Positions 34,269 to 43,085 of a DNA stretch of 55,181 nt are shown here, piece after piece (within the stretch, counting starts at the first letter, position 1; every line of letters begins with the position of its first letter). Both the position numbers and the translations under genes were made by a program. This DNA is from an uncultured Agathobacter sp. Its GTDB lineage: Bacteria > Bacillota > Clostridia > Lachnospirales > Lachnospiraceae. The DNA is taken from contig CAJUND010000020.1 in the NCBI GenBank assembly GCA_910587655.1, positions 1 to 55,181 of the forward strand, written 5' to 3'. Below the pieces are notes generated by a model. The model searched no databases and was not told the origin of the DNA. It saw only the letters and a list, made by a program, of their open reading frames with translations.

Positions 34269-35597
34269 TTATTTAAGATACCTTTTCAGCAAAAAACTGC
34301 AAAAATACGGAAAGGTATAAATTCCGTTATTATACCCGATATTCCCCACACAAAACTTAATTCCGTTTCTGATATCCCCATATTTTTCACTTGCAATCAG
34401 CGTCCGCAGTGATTTGGCACGCCCATTGGCTGCCTTGACCTCCACCGGAATCAGACGTTCGGCCGTACGGACAAAAAAATCCTCTTCCAAGGTTGAATCG
34501 TTTCTTTTATAGTAATAAAGGGCATATCCACTTTTTGACAAAGCATCGGCGACAATATTTTCATAAAGCGCCCCTTTGTATACACCCAGATTACGGTTTG
34601 CCCGTAAATCTTCCTGGGCCTCTTCATCCAGCATTGCCACAAGCAGTCCGGTATCTTTCATATATATTTTGTATTTTGTAACATCATAATTTCCCCTAAG
34701 CGGAAGTTCGGGATAATTCAGGCAGTAACAGAGGCTGATAACTCCGGCATCTGCCATCCATTCCACACATCCTCGATAGTCTTTGAACCTTGCCCCATGC
34801 GCAACTTTGGAAATCTGGAATTTCTTGTTATTCTTTGCAAGCTGCACCGGAATCTGGTTAAATATATTTAAAATTCTCGTCTGGTCAACTCCATCCGCAT
34901 ATTTGCGAATATCTTCTTTATAATCATTCAAGAGCTGTCTTTGCATTTCCAGCGTCCCTTCAAATGTACCATGCATAATATATTCACGCACGACAGCAGG
35001 CATACCCCCCAGAATACAGTAATCAAGAAACAGTTCATACCCCGTTTTCATCATAACATCCGAAAGCGGACGCAGTTCTTTCATATATAAAAGCAGTTCT
35101 TCCACAAAATCATTTTCATAACCCTTTGCCCACAAAAATTCCTCAAAATCCAGAGAAAACATTTCATAATCTAATTTATAGCCCACGCTGTTACTTTCAA
35201 TCCGCTTGTAGGAAATCCCAAGAAGTGAACCGCTGCAGATGACATCAAACCTCCCGTCAATCTGAAAAAATTTCAGTGAAGTAGTTATTTCCGGAAATTC
35301 CTGAAGTTCATCAAAAAAAATCAGCGTTTTACCTTCCGTGAATTTTCTGGATGGATCAATTCTTGAAATATTTTTTACAATATTATTTGCGCCATATCCA
35401 TCCTCTGTTATATTTTTGTATTTGGGTTCCTCAACAAAATTAATATAAACTACACTCTCATAGTTCTCTTCCCCAAAACGTCTGATAGATTCTGTTTTTC
35501 CCACCTGCCTTGGTCCTTTTACAATTAAAGGTTTATGTCCCATGGCAGCCTTCCAGTTCATCAGATATTCATCAATCTTCCTGCGCAAATAAATCAT
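34269..35597 (-). CDS. AAA_14 ATPase with DUF4143 domain
   Basis: 442 residues. N-terminal AAA_14 domain with Walker A GPRQVGKT (28-35) and Walker B TLIFFDELQEF (91-101). The C-terminal DUF4143 domain, related to restriction-endonuclease folds, has the ending DFFVRTAERLIPVEVKAANG with E-x-K. These ATPases are abundant in gut anaerobes and have no settled function. Three direct repeats lie at 35677-35750, 80-150 bp upstream of the start. A decayed N-terminal piece of a relative is at 36060-36238. Confidence 0.9.
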   Translation of the reverse strand: MIYLRRKIDEYLMNWKAAMGHKPLIVKGPRQVGKTESIRRFGEENYESVVYINFVEEPKYKNITEDGYGANNIVKNISRIDPSRKFTEGKTLIFFDELQEFPEITTSLKFFQIDGRFDVICSGSLLGISYKRIESNSVGYKLDYEMFSLDFEEFLWAKGYENDFVEELLLYMKELRPLSDVMMKTGYELFLDYCILGGMPAVVREYIMHGTFEGTLEMQRQLLNDYKEDIRKYADGVDQTRILNIFNQIPVQLAKNNKKFQISKVAHGARFKDYRGCVEWMADAGVISLCYCLNYPELPLRGNYDVTKYKIYMKDTGLLVAMLDEEAQEDLRANRNLGVYKGALYENIVADALSKSGYALYYYKRNDSTLEEDFFVRTAERLIPVEVKAANGRAKSLRTLIASEKYGDIRNGIKFCVGNIGYNNGIYTFPYFCSFLLKRYLK

Positions 35598-35676
35598 ATA
35601 CTCTGCTCTCCCACAAATTTTCTTTAATTATATTATAAACTGAAATTCATCAAATATCAAGAAAACCATAAAAAAT

Positions 35677-35750
35677 GAGGGAATTTTCACAGTTATCCAA
35701 CAAAATCGGAGGGAATTTTCCACCATATTACGCAAAAATATGAGGGAATT
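35677..35750. repeat. Three direct repeats upstream of the AAA_14/DUF4143 gene
   Basis: GAGGGAATT occurs at 35677, 35709 and 35742, with periods of 32 and 33 bp. The flanks are partly conserved (the first two copies continue TTTC, and the first and third are preceded by AT). The third copy has TATC instead of TTTC. Confidence 0.8.
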
Positions 35751-36059
35751 ATCTGCTACAATTATAACTACTAATCTTATTAAATAAATTCTATATTTAA
35801 TTTTTAAATTACATTCCAAAATAATCACAACTCACAGAAGAAACTTCATTCTTCTTCCCTGCATCACCAGTTTTTTTACTAATAAAACTAAAAAAATAAT
35901 CCAGTTACAAGCACTTTTTCTTAATTACCAACAAAAAAGTGTATGGTAAAATTTCAATAAACGATTTTAGTTTTATTATTACATGGTCTGACATTTCGAA
36001 AACTACAAAATTCATATCATTCAATTACCATATAAATTATTTTAATAATTCTTTTATGT

Positions 36060-36238
36060 TCCAGATTTCGGTCCGATTCTTTCACCTCACGCCTGTCTCG
36101 TACCATTCTTTTTTCTTTCCCTTCTTTCACAAAACTGATATAAATTTTAAACCTGATATTTTTTCCAACTGATTTTCTAACAGCCCCCATTTCTGTAGAA
36201 AATAATTCCCCTTTCACAATTATGGGACGATGTTTCAC
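36060..36238 (-). pseudogene. Decayed N-terminus of an AAA_14-type ATPase
   Basis: The minus-strand reading KHRPIIVKGELFSTEMGAVR, followed by IYISFVKEGKEK, parallels HKPLIVKGPRQVGKTESIRR and YINFVEEPKYK of the intact ATPase at 34269-35597. The P-loop is destroyed, the rest of the gene is missing, and no upstream start is supported. Confidence 0.5.
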
Positions 36239-36433
36239 TTTGTTTTCCTGGAGAATTATATCCCAAAAATCCAGCGCCGGAAACTATTCCAAAAATATCA
36301 AAAAAACGGACATTCCCTGCTGGAAAAAATACATGTGGATTTTTTCCTCCCATCAGCAGAGAAATGAGGAAAAATCCCCTTTTTTGCCTGTTTTCCAATA
36401 ATTTCAACATATTTTTTCCGCTTATAACAACAA

Positions 36434-36467
36434 TATCCGGCTAGTTTTCCACAAACATAACCGGATA
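36434..36467 (-). terminator. Hairpin after the second amidase gene
   Basis: TATCCGGTTA pairs with TAGCCGGATA (10 bp, one G-T wobble) on the minus strand, 14-47 bp past the stop codon. The T tract is weak, so I call it terminator-like. Confidence 0.45.
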
Positions 36468-36480
36468 ATTACTAACATAT

Positions 36481-37929
36481 TCACTTGGAAACTGCGGTAA
36501 AATATCTGTCCACCCCTGCTGCAATACCATCTGAAATGGTTTCCAGAGACTTTCTGGCAAGGGAAGTCTTTGTATCCCCTACCTCCACATCCACAGACGG
36601 TACCCTGGAGTAGGAAGTCTGTGTAAGATCAATCCCGGTGGTGCCGTTTCCGTAAATTTTTACCCCTTTATCCTGCATTCCGCGTAGAATCTGTTCAGCC
36701 AGTTCATTATGCTGCCGCCAGCAGGACGCCACAGGCTCCATATTGCGGTAAGATGCAATGTCTGGCACATTGATAACGAATGCGCCTTTATCATATGCCG
36801 TGGAATCAAAATGGATGGATACATGACAGTCCGCATACTGGTTTGCCAGAACCGTGCGTGCAATATTATCAAGCTGAACATCTGACGTTTCCCGTATCAT
36901 CAGCACGTGATAACCCATATTTAACAGCTTTTTCTTAAGAAGAAGGGCAACCTGAAGGTTTGCAGCAGCCTCCGGTGTTCCATCAGCCATTGTAGCACCG
37001 CCGCTGACTGACGGCGAATATACTGCCCCCTGCGCCGTAGTTCCGCTTGTAACCTTCGCAGAACCGTCCGGATGGCACAGTGTTTTTTTTGCCTCTCCTC
37101 CCAGTGTTCCGTGGCCTGCATTGATACATACGGTTTTCTTCTTTTTATCGGGAGAATCCGTGTAGTATAGCACTGCCGTACCGCTGTGTATTTTGGAATT
37201 ACCTGCGTATTCCCACTTCTGGTTCCATCCGGTCAGCATGACAGGCGCACTCCATTGCGAATAATACTTTCTTTTTCCTGCCTTCTTATAAGAACGTACC
37301 CTGACATAAGCAGTTTTTCCTGCTTTTATCCCTGATATTTTTCCGTGGTCAGCAGACGATTTACGCTTATAAACGCTCTGAGCGGAATAAAAATTCTTTT
37401 TTTCATCATACTGGATTTCATAACCGGAAGCCTTATCATTCTTTGTCCATGCCACATTTACATCACCGTTTTCCCCTCTTGAGGCATCATTTATGCCTGT
37501 TTTTTTCAGATAATACTGTGTGCAGGATTCTGACGGTTCACTTTTTATCTTTTTCCCGTTTACCTTACGGTAGGCATATATGACATACTTGTATTTTCTG
37601 CCGTTTTTCTTTGCCTTTTTGTCCAGAAAACTTACCTCTTCCGGATTTGTTATATTTTTGCACGTTTTTCCATTTCTCTTAACCTGGTATCCGTCCGCAT
37701 GTTCCACAGCAGTCCACGTAAGCTTTATCCCCTCTGCCGTGCTGGATATTTTTTTGATTTCCGGCTTTACAAGATGTACCCTGCTAACAAAATCTTTGAT
37801 ATCCGGCTGGGCCTGTTCTGTGTCATTCTGCTTTTCTGTAATACTGCCTAGTCCTGTCACAATCGTTACTCCTGCTGCCAGACACAGCGTAACAGTCAGT
37901 ATAAAAATAATTTTCCTGAAACGTCCCAT
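36481..37929 (-). CDS. Secreted N-acetylmuramoyl-L-alanine amidase with FnIII-like domains
   Basis: 482 residues: membrane anchor or signal peptide 8-30, two fibronectin-III-like domains (about 55-140 and 150-235), then Amidase_3 with H273 in NAGHGTLGG, E320, H373 in SIHFDST and E449 in VDVEVGD. It is of the same class as the amidase at 13459 but larger and only distantly similar. It is the last gene of an operon with the S41 peptidase (32 nt upstream) and a three-gene ABC exporter, pointing to envelope remodelling linked to export or stress. Confidence 0.9.
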   Translation of the reverse strand: MGRFRKIIFILTVTLCLAAGVTIVTGLGSITEKQNDTEQAQPDIKDFVSRVHLVKPEIKKISSTAEGIKLTWTAVEHADGYQVKRNGKTCKNITNPEEVSFLDKKAKKNGRKYKYVIYAYRKVNGKKIKSEPSESCTQYYLKKTGINDASRGENGDVNVAWTKNDKASGYEIQYDEKKNFYSAQSVYKRKSSADHGKISGIKAGKTAYVRVRSYKKAGKRKYYSQWSAPVMLTGWNQKWEYAGNSKIHSGTAVLYYTDSPDKKKKTVCINAGHGTLGGEAKKTLCHPDGSAKVTSGTTAQGAVYSPSVSGGATMADGTPEAAANLQVALLLKKKLLNMGYHVLMIRETSDVQLDNIARTVLANQYADCHVSIHFDSTAYDKGAFVINVPDIASYRNMEPVASCWRQHNELAEQILRGMQDKGVKIYGNGTTGIDLTQTSYSRVPSVDVEVGDTKTSLARKSLETISDGIAAGVDRYFTAVSK

Positions 37930-37961
37930 AAACCTTCCTCCCTTTGAACACCGGCTTGATA

Positions 37962-39605
37962 TTAATGGTTCTCAAAATATTCCACTGCGCAGGAAAGCAC
38001 ATAATCCTCTCCCCTGTCAAAAATCGCCTCAACTGCCTTTTCATCAAAAAGTATCTGCACATCCAGGGGAATCGTTGCCGCCTTTGTTTCATCTGTATCC
38101 AGAAAGACGGTGCCGTCTTTATTCAGAAGCAGAATTGCAGAATAACTCAGACTTCCATAACCAAGATTCACTACACTGATTCCCTGGCCTGAACAGCTCG
38201 AATGGGTAAATCCCATGACCGTCACATTCGGAAAACCACTTGTCAGCCAGGTAAAATGGTCTCCGGCACTTACAGTCTGGGAATTAACCAGCACAATCAT
38301 CTGTCCGTGTCCCCACAGGTTTTCTCCCTGGTAGGTGATACATTCCCCCAGTTGGTAAGTATCCGGCTGGCTGCCTTTTACATACTTCATGGTATTCCTG
38401 TCCAGCACTCCGTCATATATGTAAGTATGTTCTCCCTCCGGGGCAACCAGTTTTACAATATGCTCCACATAGGAACCCGAACCTCCGCCATTACTGCGCA
38501 GGTCAAAAATCAGGTTCGTTACTCCCTCTTTTTTCAGCTCCAGAAGCTTTGAACGGATTTCCTCTTCCATCTGACCGTAATTTTCCTTTGAATCATAATT
38601 CATGAACCGCATGCGCAGAAGCACCGTTTTATCATTGATGCTCTGCCATTCCAGATTGGAAATCTCTGCACCCTTATCAATCGCTTCAATAGTATCTGCC
38701 CAGCGGACGGCATAAAAACCAGTTTTATCTGCTGTTACTGTCTGCTCCATACCGTTTTCATCCAGATAAGAAATTTCAACAGAGTCACCCCCTGTCCCCG
38801 CAACCGGAACTGCCTCATAAAAATCTTCGTTCTCCGTACATGTAAAATTCTGCCGCTTTAAACCATTTTGCCTGGTATCTTTTATTGCATTATCTATGTT
38901 TCTGCCATCCCATGCCGTAATTATGGTTCCATTGCGGATACCCGCATGATAAACTGCACTGTCCTTTTCCACGGAAACTGCCGCCGTCCTGCCATCCGAA
39001 AGTTTCATCAGCGACAGTCCGTAATCATTTCCGCAGACCCGGTTCTGTGCCTCTGTCTGGACGCTTTCGTTCTTTGCAGTATAATTCACATGCATATCGT
39101 AAAATTCCATGCCAAATGCCGTCCATGCAATACAGACTGCTGCCTCGTCATGATTCTTTTCAGCTTCCTCAAACTGCGGAAGATACTTATCATATAAGGC
39201 GTCCCAGTCAATTTTCTTATGCTCTGTCAGGGCATAATGCGTTTTCATCTCTTCAAATCCACGCTTAAAATCTTCTGCATAGTCCGGCAGACGGTATCCG
39301 CTGTTTACATTGCAGAAGACAACTGACAGCAGTATGACTGGCACTGCAAGTATACTGGCGAGCTTTCTTGTCCTTTTTTCTTCCCTGAAAAAACCCGCAA
39401 GCAGCAGAACCGCACCAAAGTATACTCCTGCCATCGATATTTCAAATCCAAAAAATGCAATGGCAAAAAAAGATGCAAAAAAAGGAACCAGATACAAAAG
39501 CCTCCATTTTGCATTCATCACTCTCGCGCCATATCCCGCAAACAGATACAGTCCCAGGGCACATGCAGTTTCCGCTGCCATTAATATAATATCTTCATAA
39601 ACCAT
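37962..39605 (-). CDS. Membrane-anchored S41-family (C-terminal-processing type) peptidase
   Basis: 547 residues. About four N-terminal transmembrane helices (1-100), an extracytoplasmic helical region, a PDZ-like part around ASVEKDSAVYHAGIRNGTII (first residues approximate), then the S41 catalytic domain with NLIFDLRSNGGGSGSYVEH and the nucleophile serine in NSQTVSAGDHFTWL. The expected lysine lies further along in a diverged region. The polytopic N-terminus is unusual for S41 enzymes. It is 15 nt downstream of the ABC permease genes and 32 nt before the amidase gene. Confidence 0.88.
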   Translation of the reverse strand: MVYEDIILMAAETACALGLYLFAGYGARVMNAKWRLLYLVPFFASFFAIAFFGFEISMAGVYFGAVLLLAGFFREEKRTRKLASILAVPVILLSVVFCNVNSGYRLPDYAEDFKRGFEEMKTHYALTEHKKIDWDALYDKYLPQFEEAEKNHDEAAVCIAWTAFGMEFYDMHVNYTAKNESVQTEAQNRVCGNDYGLSLMKLSDGRTAAVSVEKDSAVYHAGIRNGTIITAWDGRNIDNAIKDTRQNGLKRQNFTCTENEDFYEAVPVAGTGGDSVEISYLDENGMEQTVTADKTGFYAVRWADTIEAIDKGAEISNLEWQSINDKTVLLRMRFMNYDSKENYGQMEEEIRSKLLELKKEGVTNLIFDLRSNGGGSGSYVEHIVKLVAPEGEHTYIYDGVLDRNTMKYVKGSQPDTYQLGECITYQGENLWGHGQMIVLVNSQTVSAGDHFTWLTSGFPNVTVMGFTHSSCSGQGISVVNLGYGSLSYSAILLLNKDGTVFLDTDETKAATIPLDVQILFDEKAVEAIFDRGEDYVLSCAVEYFENH

Positions 39606-39620
39606 ACAGACTATACTCCC

Positions 39621-40403
39621 TTAATTCAAATCATCCTTCGCAAAGAACCGGTATCCCAGATACAGAAAGAAAATTCCAAATACCACGGAAAAAACAACGG
39701 CAGCTGCAACGGTCTCTGCATGAATCGCCGTATCATACAGCATCAGCGTTTTTTCACCTGACAAAGTGCCCGTCATCCACGGGGAACAGTCAAAAACCGC
39801 ATGCAGACTGCCCAGCGCAAGAAAATGAATGCTTCCGTTTCCCATTAACTGCACGATGGAATCACCCGTCAGCGACACAAAAAACGCAATTCCCATAACT
39901 GCATAGGCATTCCGTATCAGACAGCTCAGAAATACGATTTCACATACCAGCCGGAAAACCGGAAAAACAGACAGGAGCCATCTCACAAAAATACCCAAAA
40001 AATCAATGGAATCCCCCCATCCGTATAATAAAGTGCAAAGTATTACCGGTACGGCGCTGATAATCATGGTTCCGGCTGTTCCTGCAGCCAGACTGACTGC
40101 TGCCCTGCCAAAAAAAGAATTTTTTCTTTCATGACCACCCATAATTTCGTAATGAACAGTTTTATCCATAAAATCACTGCTGCAGACCAGTCCCGTAAGC
40201 ATTGTTCCAAACATCAGGGCTATCGACATAATATAAACGCCCATTTTTGCCGCATAAATCCCTCCTCCTGTTTCCGTGGAACCAGCAAGATCCATTTCCC
40301 CCGCCATAGTTGTACATTCCAGAAGAAGAACCACCCCAAAAATAATATAAATAATCTTTTCTTTTTTTAACTGATAAAGCTGCGCCTTAATAATATTTTT
40401 CAT
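39621..40403 (-). CDS. ABC-2 type permease, second of pair
   Basis: 260 residues with six hydrophobic segments and the same start (MKNIIKAQLYQLKKEK) as the preceding permease, so the two are paralogues. A DKTVHYEIMGGHERK motif after the second segment matches DKTINYEIMAGHARK of the neighbour. It is typical of BcrB/LanE-LanG-type subunits that pair with a BcrA-like ATPase to export or exclude peptides. Gaps: 27 nt to the upstream permease, 15 nt to the S41 gene. Confidence 0.85.
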   Translation of the reverse strand: MKNIIKAQLYQLKKEKIIYIIFGVVLLLECTTMAGEMDLAGSTETGGGIYAAKMGVYIMSIALMFGTMLTGLVCSSDFMDKTVHYEIMGGHERKNSFFGRAAVSLAAGTAGTMIISAVPVILCTLLYGWGDSIDFLGIFVRWLLSVFPVFRLVCEIVFLSCLIRNAYAVMGIAFFVSLTGDSIVQLMGNGSIHFLALGSLHAVFDCSPWMTGTLSGEKTLMLYDTAIHAETVAAAVVFSVVFGIFFLYLGYRFFAKDDLN

Positions 40404-40430
40404 TTTCCGCCCTCTTTTGAAATCTGAATA

Positions 40431-41222
40431 TCAGTCCATATCCTGTCTGCAGAAAAATACATATCCCGCTGCAATATATACAATCCCCATAAGCAGGGAA
40501 ACTGCTGCTGTCCCTGCAGTCATGGAAGGGCTGACTGTTGCTGCATATACCGGAATATCCTCTCCCCCGATAAACATAAACTTAAAGCTGCTGAAATCAA
40601 AAATATATGTAAGATTCGTAAATCCGGAATGAAACGTCAGTATCCTGCCCGTAAATTCCTGGTAACACATATTCACAATCATCGTAACAGCAAACAGAAC
40701 CCAGCCGATCATCATTGCCATATAGCAGTTTTTCAACAGAAATGTCAGAAGAATAAACCCGCAGGCAATACGGAACAGAGGAAACAGTGCAAGTATGCAG
40801 CGGATTATGGCATCTCCCGGATTCATGTTATTTCCCCAGCCAAACAGAATTTCTGCAGCCAGAAGCGGCAGAAGCAGGATTGTCATTCCTCCGGCAATAC
40901 TCCACCCCAGACTTACCATCACCCTGCCGAAATAAACTTCCTTTCTGGCATGTCCCGCCATAATTTCATAATTAATGGTTTTATCACCCAGATCCCACCC
41001 GCTGATTCTGGGAACCAGAACCACAAACACAACTGCTGCAATAAATGTATATGAACCTCCTGCCGTTGCAAAAAGCAGTCCGGCGGATAACTCCCCCATC
41101 CTGTTTTCCAGTCCGTTCATCAGCATACATGCTGCCATAAGAACAAGACCAGAAAACAAAAATAAAATTACGATGCTGTCATGCCTTACCTGGTAAATCT
41201 GTGCTTTTATAATATTTTTCAT
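40431..41222 (-). CDS. ABC-2 type permease, first of pair
   Basis: 263 residues with six hydrophobic segments, beginning MKNIIKAQIYQVRHDS. It is paralogous to the downstream permease, so the exporter is probably a heterodimer. The ribosome site is GGGGGAC, before ATG at 41222. Between it and the ATPase gene lies a two-hairpin element (41243-41316). Confidence 0.85.
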   Translation of the reverse strand: MKNIIKAQIYQVRHDSIVILFLFSGLVLMAACMLMNGLENRMGELSAGLLFATAGGSYTFIAAVVFVVLVPRISGWDLGDKTINYEIMAGHARKEVYFGRVMVSLGWSIAGGMTILLLPLLAAEILFGWGNNMNPGDAIIRCILALFPLFRIACGFILLTFLLKNCYMAMMIGWVLFAVTMIVNMCYQEFTGRILTFHSGFTNLTYIFDFSSFKFMFIGGEDIPVYAATVSPSMTAGTAAVSLLMGIVYIAAGYVFFCRQDMD

Positions 41223-41242
41223 CTTTTGTCCCCCGCTATGAA

Positions 41243-41316
41243 CATCAGCTCATGCAAAATTTGCCTTCGGCAAATGAGCTGATGCTGCATGTCAAGTTTT
41301 CATAGAAAACTTGACA
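41243..41316 (-). repeat. Two-hairpin intercistronic element
   Basis: Hairpin 1: TGTCAAGTTTTC (41290-41301) pairs perfectly over 12 bp with 41305-41316 around a 3-nt loop and includes the ATPase stop codon. Hairpin 2: CATCAGCTCA (41243-41252) and TTTGCC pair with GGCAAA and TGAGCTGATG (41275-41284), leaving a 7-nt bulge. It lies between ATPase and permease genes of one operon. A second copy is not visible in this window, but the design suggests a dispersed repeat. Confidence 0.75.
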
Positions 41317-42223
41317 CAACCGTAACCATATCCATATAAAACTGCTCCAGATTTGCCTGGCTTACATTCAGGGAAAGCGGAACCACACCGCCTTCATACA
41401 GGGTTTTTGATACCGTCCTGATATCATCCAGGCGTTCATACAGACGGATTCCGTCTGTCTCCATTTCAAAATCCGTCACACCAAGCCTGATTTTCAGTAT
41501 ATCAAGAGCCAGTTCATCATGATCTGTATGAATTTTATAATATTTCCTGCACATCCGCTCCAGTTTGTCCCCCTGGACGGATTCAATTAATTTTCCATGG
41601 TTCATAAAAAGGTAATCTGTACAAAGAAGGGATAATTCACTTAAAATGTGGGAAGAAATGACAATCGTAATATTTTCTTCTTTATTCAGCTTTAAAAGAA
41701 GTTCCCGGATTTCCACAATTCCTTCCGGATCCAGACCGTTAATCGGTTCATCCAGCACCATAATTTCCGGCTGTGTCAATAGTGCATTTGCAATTCCAAG
41801 GCGCTGGCGCATGCCAAGTGATAAATTCCTTACCGGTTTCTTTCCGGTATCCTCCAGTCCCACCATCTTAAGAACCGCATCCACGCGGCTCCTGTCAGAA
41901 AGCCCTTTCTGCAGCCGCTGTTTTTCCAGATTCTCCCACGCCGTCATTTTTTCTTTGGCATAAGGTGTTTCAATCATAAAGCTCATGCGCCCTCTTGCCA
42001 TGGCAAGACCTTTTTCATCACTCCTGCCGTAAATGGAAATGCTGCCGTCCGTCGGCAGCACCAGACCTCCCAGCATCTTCATAATTGTAGTTTTTCCCGC
42101 ACCGTTCGGACCAATCAGTCCGCAAATCATGCCCTTTTTTATCTGAAATGAAACATTGGAAACTGCCTTTTGTTTCATGTACTGTTTTTCCAGCTGATTT
42201 ACATCAATTAAAATTTCCGCCAA
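41300..42223 (-). CDS. BcrA-like ABC transporter ATPase
   Basis: 307 residues. Walker A GPNGAGKTT (in CGLIGPNGAGKTTIMKML), signature LSLGMRQRL, Walker B IMVLDEP and the H-loop SSHILSE are all present. The length and C-terminal extension fit bacitracin/lantibiotic-exporter ATPases (BcrA, LanF). The start is a TTG at 42223 eight bases after AGGAGG. The promoter lies at 42256-42284. It leads an operon of two permeases, an S41 peptidase and an amidase. Confidence 0.92.
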   Translation of the reverse strand: MAEILIDVNQLEKQYMKQKAVSNVSFQIKKGMICGLIGPNGAGKTTIMKMLGGLVLPTDGSISIYGRSDEKGLAMARGRMSFMIETPYAKEKMTAWENLEKQRLQKGLSDRSRVDAVLKMVGLEDTGKKPVRNLSLGMRQRLGIANALLTQPEIMVLDEPINGLDPEGIVEIRELLLKLNKEENITIVISSHILSELSLLCTDYLFMNHGKLIESVQGDKLERMCRKYYKIHTDHDELALDILKIRLGVTDFEMETDGIRLYERLDDIRTVSKTLYEGGVVPLSLNVSQANLEQFYMDMVTVVSSFL

Positions 42224-42255
42224 ACCAGATTCCTCCTGTCACGTCATTTTAAATT

Positions 42256-42284
42256 ATTATACCACAAAATCCATTATCTGTTAA
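42256..42284 (-). promoter_or_regulatory. Promoter of the BcrA-like ABC/S41/amidase operon
   Basis: On the minus strand TTAACA (42279-42284) and TATAAT (42256-42261) are spaced by 17 bp. The -35 overlaps the stop codon of the preceding permease gene, so this operon can be expressed on its own. Confidence 0.75.
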
Positions 42285-43081
42285 TTCCCGGCACTCTCAT
42301 ACTTCGTCGTCCCATACATAAACAGCGAATAAGAAACAATCCACAGTACCACCGCAATCACACATTCCACCCCAATCGTGGAAAGCGCATCCCGCTTCAT
42401 CAGAAAATAACTCGCAGGCAGATAAGCCACAAACGCAAACGGAATCACCCAGGTAATCATAAAGCGGACAGCCCGGCTGTAAATCTCAGTCGGATACTTT
42501 GCAAAATTTGTCAGCTCATAGGCAACCTGCAGAAACGGTCCGCTCTGCTTTACCCAGAAAGCAAGCGAAGCAAAGAACAGCTTCACCGAAGTATAAATAA
42601 CCGCACCTGCAATCATGGATACCAGAAACAGCAGAACATGGACAATATCCACCGCAAGAATCCCCTTTGACAGAGAAATCACCACAAGAATCATTCCAAT
42701 CACCAGCTCTCCCAGTGCATCCGGCTGCAGCTTCTCACAAATTACCTGGAAAAACAGATTCATCGGACGGAGCATATAGCGGTCAAAATCCCCGTCAATC
42801 ACCAGCCAGTACGAAACCAGCCAGATATTATCCGTAAGCAGATGGTCGATTCCCCTCGGAATCTGGGCAAATCCATAAATAAAAATCAGCTGGTCCAGAG
42901 TCCATCCCTGCAGACTTGGTATCTGCTCAAAAACCAGGTACAAAAAAACAATTCCCATAATCTGGGTAAAGAAAAACCCTAACAGCCCCATAAAAAAATC
43001 CACTTTTGACTGCATAATCGTTTTCAGAAACTGTGACACCAGCACCTTGTACAGCCGGCAGTATCTTTTCATCTTATTCAT
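42281..43081 (-). CDS. ABC-2 permease of DUF990 type
   Basis: About 266 residues, six transmembrane segments. The loop GWTLDQLIFIYGFAQIPRGI and the DRYMLRPMNLFFQVI segment are hallmarks of the DUF990 permease family, which works with a second permease and an ATPase. The ATG at 43081 follows GGGAGGTTGATGGT. It lies 4 nt after its partner permease. Confidence 0.88.
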   Translation of the reverse strand: MNKMKRYCRLYKVLVSQFLKTIMQSKVDFFMGLLGFFFTQIMGIVFLYLVFEQIPSLQGWTLDQLIFIYGFAQIPRGIDHLLTDNIWLVSYWLVIDGDFDRYMLRPMNLFFQVICEKLQPDALGELVIGMILVVISLSKGILAVDIVHVLLFLVSMIAGAVIYTSVKLFFASLAFWVKQSGPFLQVAYELTNFAKYPTEIYSRAVRFMITWVIPFAFVAYLPASYFLMKRDALSTIGVECVIAVVLWIVSYSLFMYGTTKYESAGN

Positions 43082-43085
43082 ACCA

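Larger units (their letters stand above)
35598..36480. other. Intergenic region with repeats and a decayed ATPase piece
   Basis: About 880 bp without an intact gene. It contains three direct repeats (35677-35750), an A/T-rich middle, a recognisable AAA_14 remnant (36060-36238) and a hairpin before the amidase gene end (36434-36467). Confidence 0.6.

Noticed and set aside
35677..35750. CRISPR array
   Set aside because: The shared core is only about 9-14 bp, there are three units, and no cas genes are present.
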